Source of the DNA: Firmicutes bacterium UBA1702
GTDB lineage: Bacteria > Bacillota > Clostridia > Peptostreptococcales > Anaerovoracaceae
Length of the DNA: 64,000 bases
Direction of reading: 5' to 3'
NCBI GenBank assembly: GCA_002320005.1
Contig: DCJK01000013.1
Coordinates: 62,001-126,000, forward strand
Positions 62,046 through 64,000 of this stretch are shown piece after piece. A program made the translations under genes and the position numbers. The stretch's first letter is position 1; each line of letters starts with the position of its first letter. Under the pieces are notes generated by a model. It made no database searches, was not told the DNA's origin, and worked only from the letters and a program-made list of their open reading frames with translations.

Positions 62046-63875
62046 ATGAAATTATTAAAGAAAGCGGTTTCGGTATGTGTGGCATCACTTGTAGTGCTGT
62101 CGGCATGTACATCAGCAATGGCATGTACAGGAGTATATGTGGGAAATGAAGTAAGTGAGAACGGCAGTTCATATATGGGACGTTCAGAAGATATAGGAGA
62201 TATGTACTGCAAAATTTTCGGCGTTGCAGAATCGAAAAAAATTGAACCGGGAGATGTTTTCACTGACACCTATGGATTCCAGATGGAATATGACAAATTT
62301 AACTATCCTGAAAACACATATTCATACACTTATGTAAAGGATTCACCTGCATATGGTGAAACAATGACAGATTCCGAAGGTAATCCCGTGGGAGAAGCAT
62401 ATGCTGAAGCAGGACAGAACGAAAAAGGCGTCAGCATGACAGCCACAGTATCCACCAGCTATAACAGCGACGCTAAAAAGGCTGATCCGCTGGTAGATAC
62501 AGGTATCTGCGAGATTTCGATGACCAGCATCATACTGGGAGGAGCAGCTACCGCCAAAGAAGGTGTGGATCTGCTGGCTGCCATAATCGATGAATACGGT
62601 GCAGGTGAGTGCAACTCCATCATGATAAGCGACGCCAATGAAACATGGTATTTCGAAATTGTTTCCGGTCATCAGTACGCAGCAGTAAAGATGCCTAAGG
62701 ATAAGGTATCGATACAGCCTAACATAATGCTGCTGGATGTGATAGATGTCGATGACACAGAAAATGTGGTTGCATCAAAAGACCTGGTTAAGCTGGCAGA
62801 AGAAAATGGATTTCTGGAAACAGATGAAACCGGAAAAATACATGTTGCTAAGACGTATGCCGGTGAGAATTCCGGAAAAGGACAATATTCAAGATATTGG
62901 CAGGGTGTGTACTATATAAATCAGGAAGCTGCAAAGCTCATAGACATAACGGCTATCAACAACGGGGTAAATCCTCTTCCTCTTTACAATGACCCAACAT
63001 ACAAGCTTTCGACGCTGGACGTGCTGCAGCTTCTGGCATATCGCGGAGAAGGGTCTGATATGGATTCCAATAAGAATTCGGGAATTTACGCTATAGGAAA
63101 TAACAGACAGGCTGAATGCCATATCTTCGAAACTCGTCAGAACATGCCTGCAGAGATTGCTACAATTCAGTGGCAGGCCATGGCAGATGCGGAATTCTCC
63201 ATATTCATCCCTTATTATGCGGCACTGGTAACTGACGTTCTGGACAGCTACGATAACGAAGAACTTGCCAAGAAAGTCAACCGTGTTCCTGTGATAGATG
63301 AAGAGTTCCTTGAAAAAACACAAGGCTCAATCAACTGGAACTTCCAGATGATAAACAACCTTTGCTACAATAATCGCGAGCTGTGCGCTGAAAATGTGAA
63401 AGCATATTTCGAAAAATGGCAGGAGAGCCTTATCGAGCAGCAGAAAGCCATAGATGAGGATATGGCAAAGATTTACGCGTATGATAAAGAGCTGGCCAAA
63501 AAGAAGGCAACAGAACTGGGAAAAGATCTGGCTAAACAGACACTGGAAATGTCAGATTCAGTGCTTGATGAACTTGTCGCTTACCTTGACTCAGGAAGCA
63601 ACGATCCATTTGTTCCAAGCGCAATGACCAATAACATCATGCCGGTATACAGCTTTGAAAATATCGGCGGAACAGGCCTGCCGGCAGATTCTGAAAATGA
63701 AGACAAGGAACCGGGAAATACTGCAGATGGAACAAAAACAGAAGCTTCCGTATCGAAAGCTCCTAATACGGGAGATTCCTCCGATATGGTAATCTATCTT
63801 CTTCTTGCAGCAGCTGCACTGACAGCAGCCGCAGCAACAGGGGCATGCAGCCTCAAAAAGACCAAAAACAATTAA
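62046..63875 (+). CDS. Secreted C69 family dipeptidase with a sortase-type C-terminus
   Basis: A 609-residue Ntn-hydrolase of the C69 (PepD-like) family. The signal peptide ends SAMA, immediately before Cys27 (CTGVYVG), the predicted nucleophile, so signal peptidase could itself expose the catalytic residue. A lipobox-like LSAC (Cys21) is a competing signal. Family blocks are SSYMGRSEDIGD, GVSMTATVST, SIMISDANETWYFEIVSGH, and YAIGNNRQAECHIFETRQ with WQAMADAEFSIF. The C-terminus is a long helix, a linker, then APNTGDSSD, a hydrophobic helix, and KKTKNN, a sorting signal. It would act on the cell surface on peptides. GAGAGGGGAAG precedes the ATG. Two ARG-box-like sites suggest control by arginine. 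Confidence 0.88.
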   Translation: MKLLKKAVSVCVASLVVLSACTSAMACTGVYVGNEVSENGSSYMGRSEDIGDMYCKIFGVAESKKIEPGDVFTDTYGFQMEYDKFNYPENTYSYTYVKDSPAYGETMTDSEGNPVGEAYAEAGQNEKGVSMTATVSTSYNSDAKKADPLVDTGICEISMTSIILGGAATAKEGVDLLAAIIDEYGAGECNSIMISDANETWYFEIVSGHQYAAVKMPKDKVSIQPNIMLLDVIDVDDTENVVASKDLVKLAEENGFLETDETGKIHVAKTYAGENSGKGQYSRYWQGVYYINQEAAKLIDITAINNGVNPLPLYNDPTYKLSTLDVLQLLAYRGEGSDMDSNKNSGIYAIGNNRQAECHIFETRQNMPAEIATIQWQAMADAEFSIFIPYYAALVTDVLDSYDNEELAKKVNRVPVIDEEFLEKTQGSINWNFQMINNLCYNNRELCAENVKAYFEKWQESLIEQQKAIDEDMAKIYAYDKELAKKKATELGKDLAKQTLEMSDSVLDELVAYLDSGSNDPFVPSAMTNNIMPVYSFENIGGTGLPADSENEDKEPGNTADGTKTEASVSKAPNTGDSSDMVIYLLLAAAALTAAAATGACSLKKTKNN

Positions 63876-63901
63876 GTTGATTGCATAACCAGAGGTTAAA
63901 G

Positions 63902-63946
63902 CCTGCCGCCATTTTTAAAAATGGCGGCAGGTCTGCTGTTTTTGTG
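63902..63946 (+). terminator. Terminator after the C69 peptidase gene
   Basis: CCTGCCGCCATTTTT (63902-63916) is exactly inverted at 63917-63931 (15 bp), followed by TCTGCTGTTTTTG. Confidence 0.8.
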
Positions 63947-64000
63947 CGTATTGCAGAGGGGCGCATATGCAGGATGAGCCTGCAAAAGCCAAAAAATGTC

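Overview
The window is chromosomal DNA from a low-to-medium GC, endospore-forming anaerobic Firmicute of class Clostridia. The evidence is sporulation genes (spmA/spmB, a cotJABC set, gpr, spoIIP), the clostridial order lepA-hemW-(insert)-hrcA-grpE-dnaK-dnaJ and later prmA-rsmE-mtaB-HIT, ECF transport, Rrf2/IscR control of cysteine and Fe-S genes, and AGGAGG-type ribosome binding sites. A gut relative of the Anaerovoracaceae / Family XIII group is a guess from gene content, not a demonstrated placement. No rRNA, tRNA, CRISPR array, transposase or integrase was found.

Layout. 1-3.5 kb: a partial VanX-like dipeptidase, a membrane protein, then spmA-spmB-LD-carboxypeptidase behind what looks like a sigma-54 promoter. 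3.6-7.2 kb: a zinc-ribbon/PuuD-like/choloylglycine-hydrolase-family operon, and an ECF S-component with an amidohydrolase. 7.4-14.2 kb: gap, an MFS carrier, a PdaA-type deacetylase, an amino-acid ABC permease and ATPase, a secreted nuclease, and azlCD. 14.2-17.4 kb: a KdpDE-like two-component pair divergent from cotJABC. 17.5-21.4 kb: an MBOAT/SGNH acylation pair, a cysteine hydrolase, and a class V aminotransferase. 21.5-34.6 kb: gpr, spoIIP, lepA, hemW, glpK, then the CIRCE-controlled hrcA-grpE-dnaK-dnaJ heat-shock operon.

34.58-36.51 kb is the least ordinary part: a 1.9-kb module with its own promoter, bounded by near-identical inverted repeats of about 46 bp and ending in an array of perfect hairpins. 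It carries a DUF2089-type protein, a frameshifted zinc-ribbon gene and a small unrecognised protein, but no recombinase. 36.5-44.3 kb: a GPH sugar carrier, mnmA (interrupted by an in-frame TAG), a cysteine desulfurase, cysK with an operator-like palindrome and a 10-codon leader ORF, an iscR-like regulator, and a D-cysteine desulfhydrase-like enzyme. 44.4-55.9 kb: a UPF0210/ACT pair, a radical SAM protein, ung, lemA plus a DUF2207 protein, a VanG-like D-Ala:D-X ligase, an M29 aminopeptidase, a lipid kinase, and a MerR regulator. 56-64 kb: prmA, rsmE, a 5'-truncated surface protein, a secreted deacetylase, mtaB, a HIT protein, and a secreted C69 peptidase behind two ARG-box-like sites.

Themes: cell-envelope remodelling (two deacetylases, LD-carboxypeptidase, MBOAT/SGNH, VanX-like and VanG-like enzymes, SpoIIP), sulfur and Fe-S supply with tRNA thiolation, and heat shock. 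Four genes look damaged: a nitroreductase, a zinc-ribbon gene, mnmA, and an OB-fold surface protein. Two of the lesions are at homopolymer runs and could be assembly errors.
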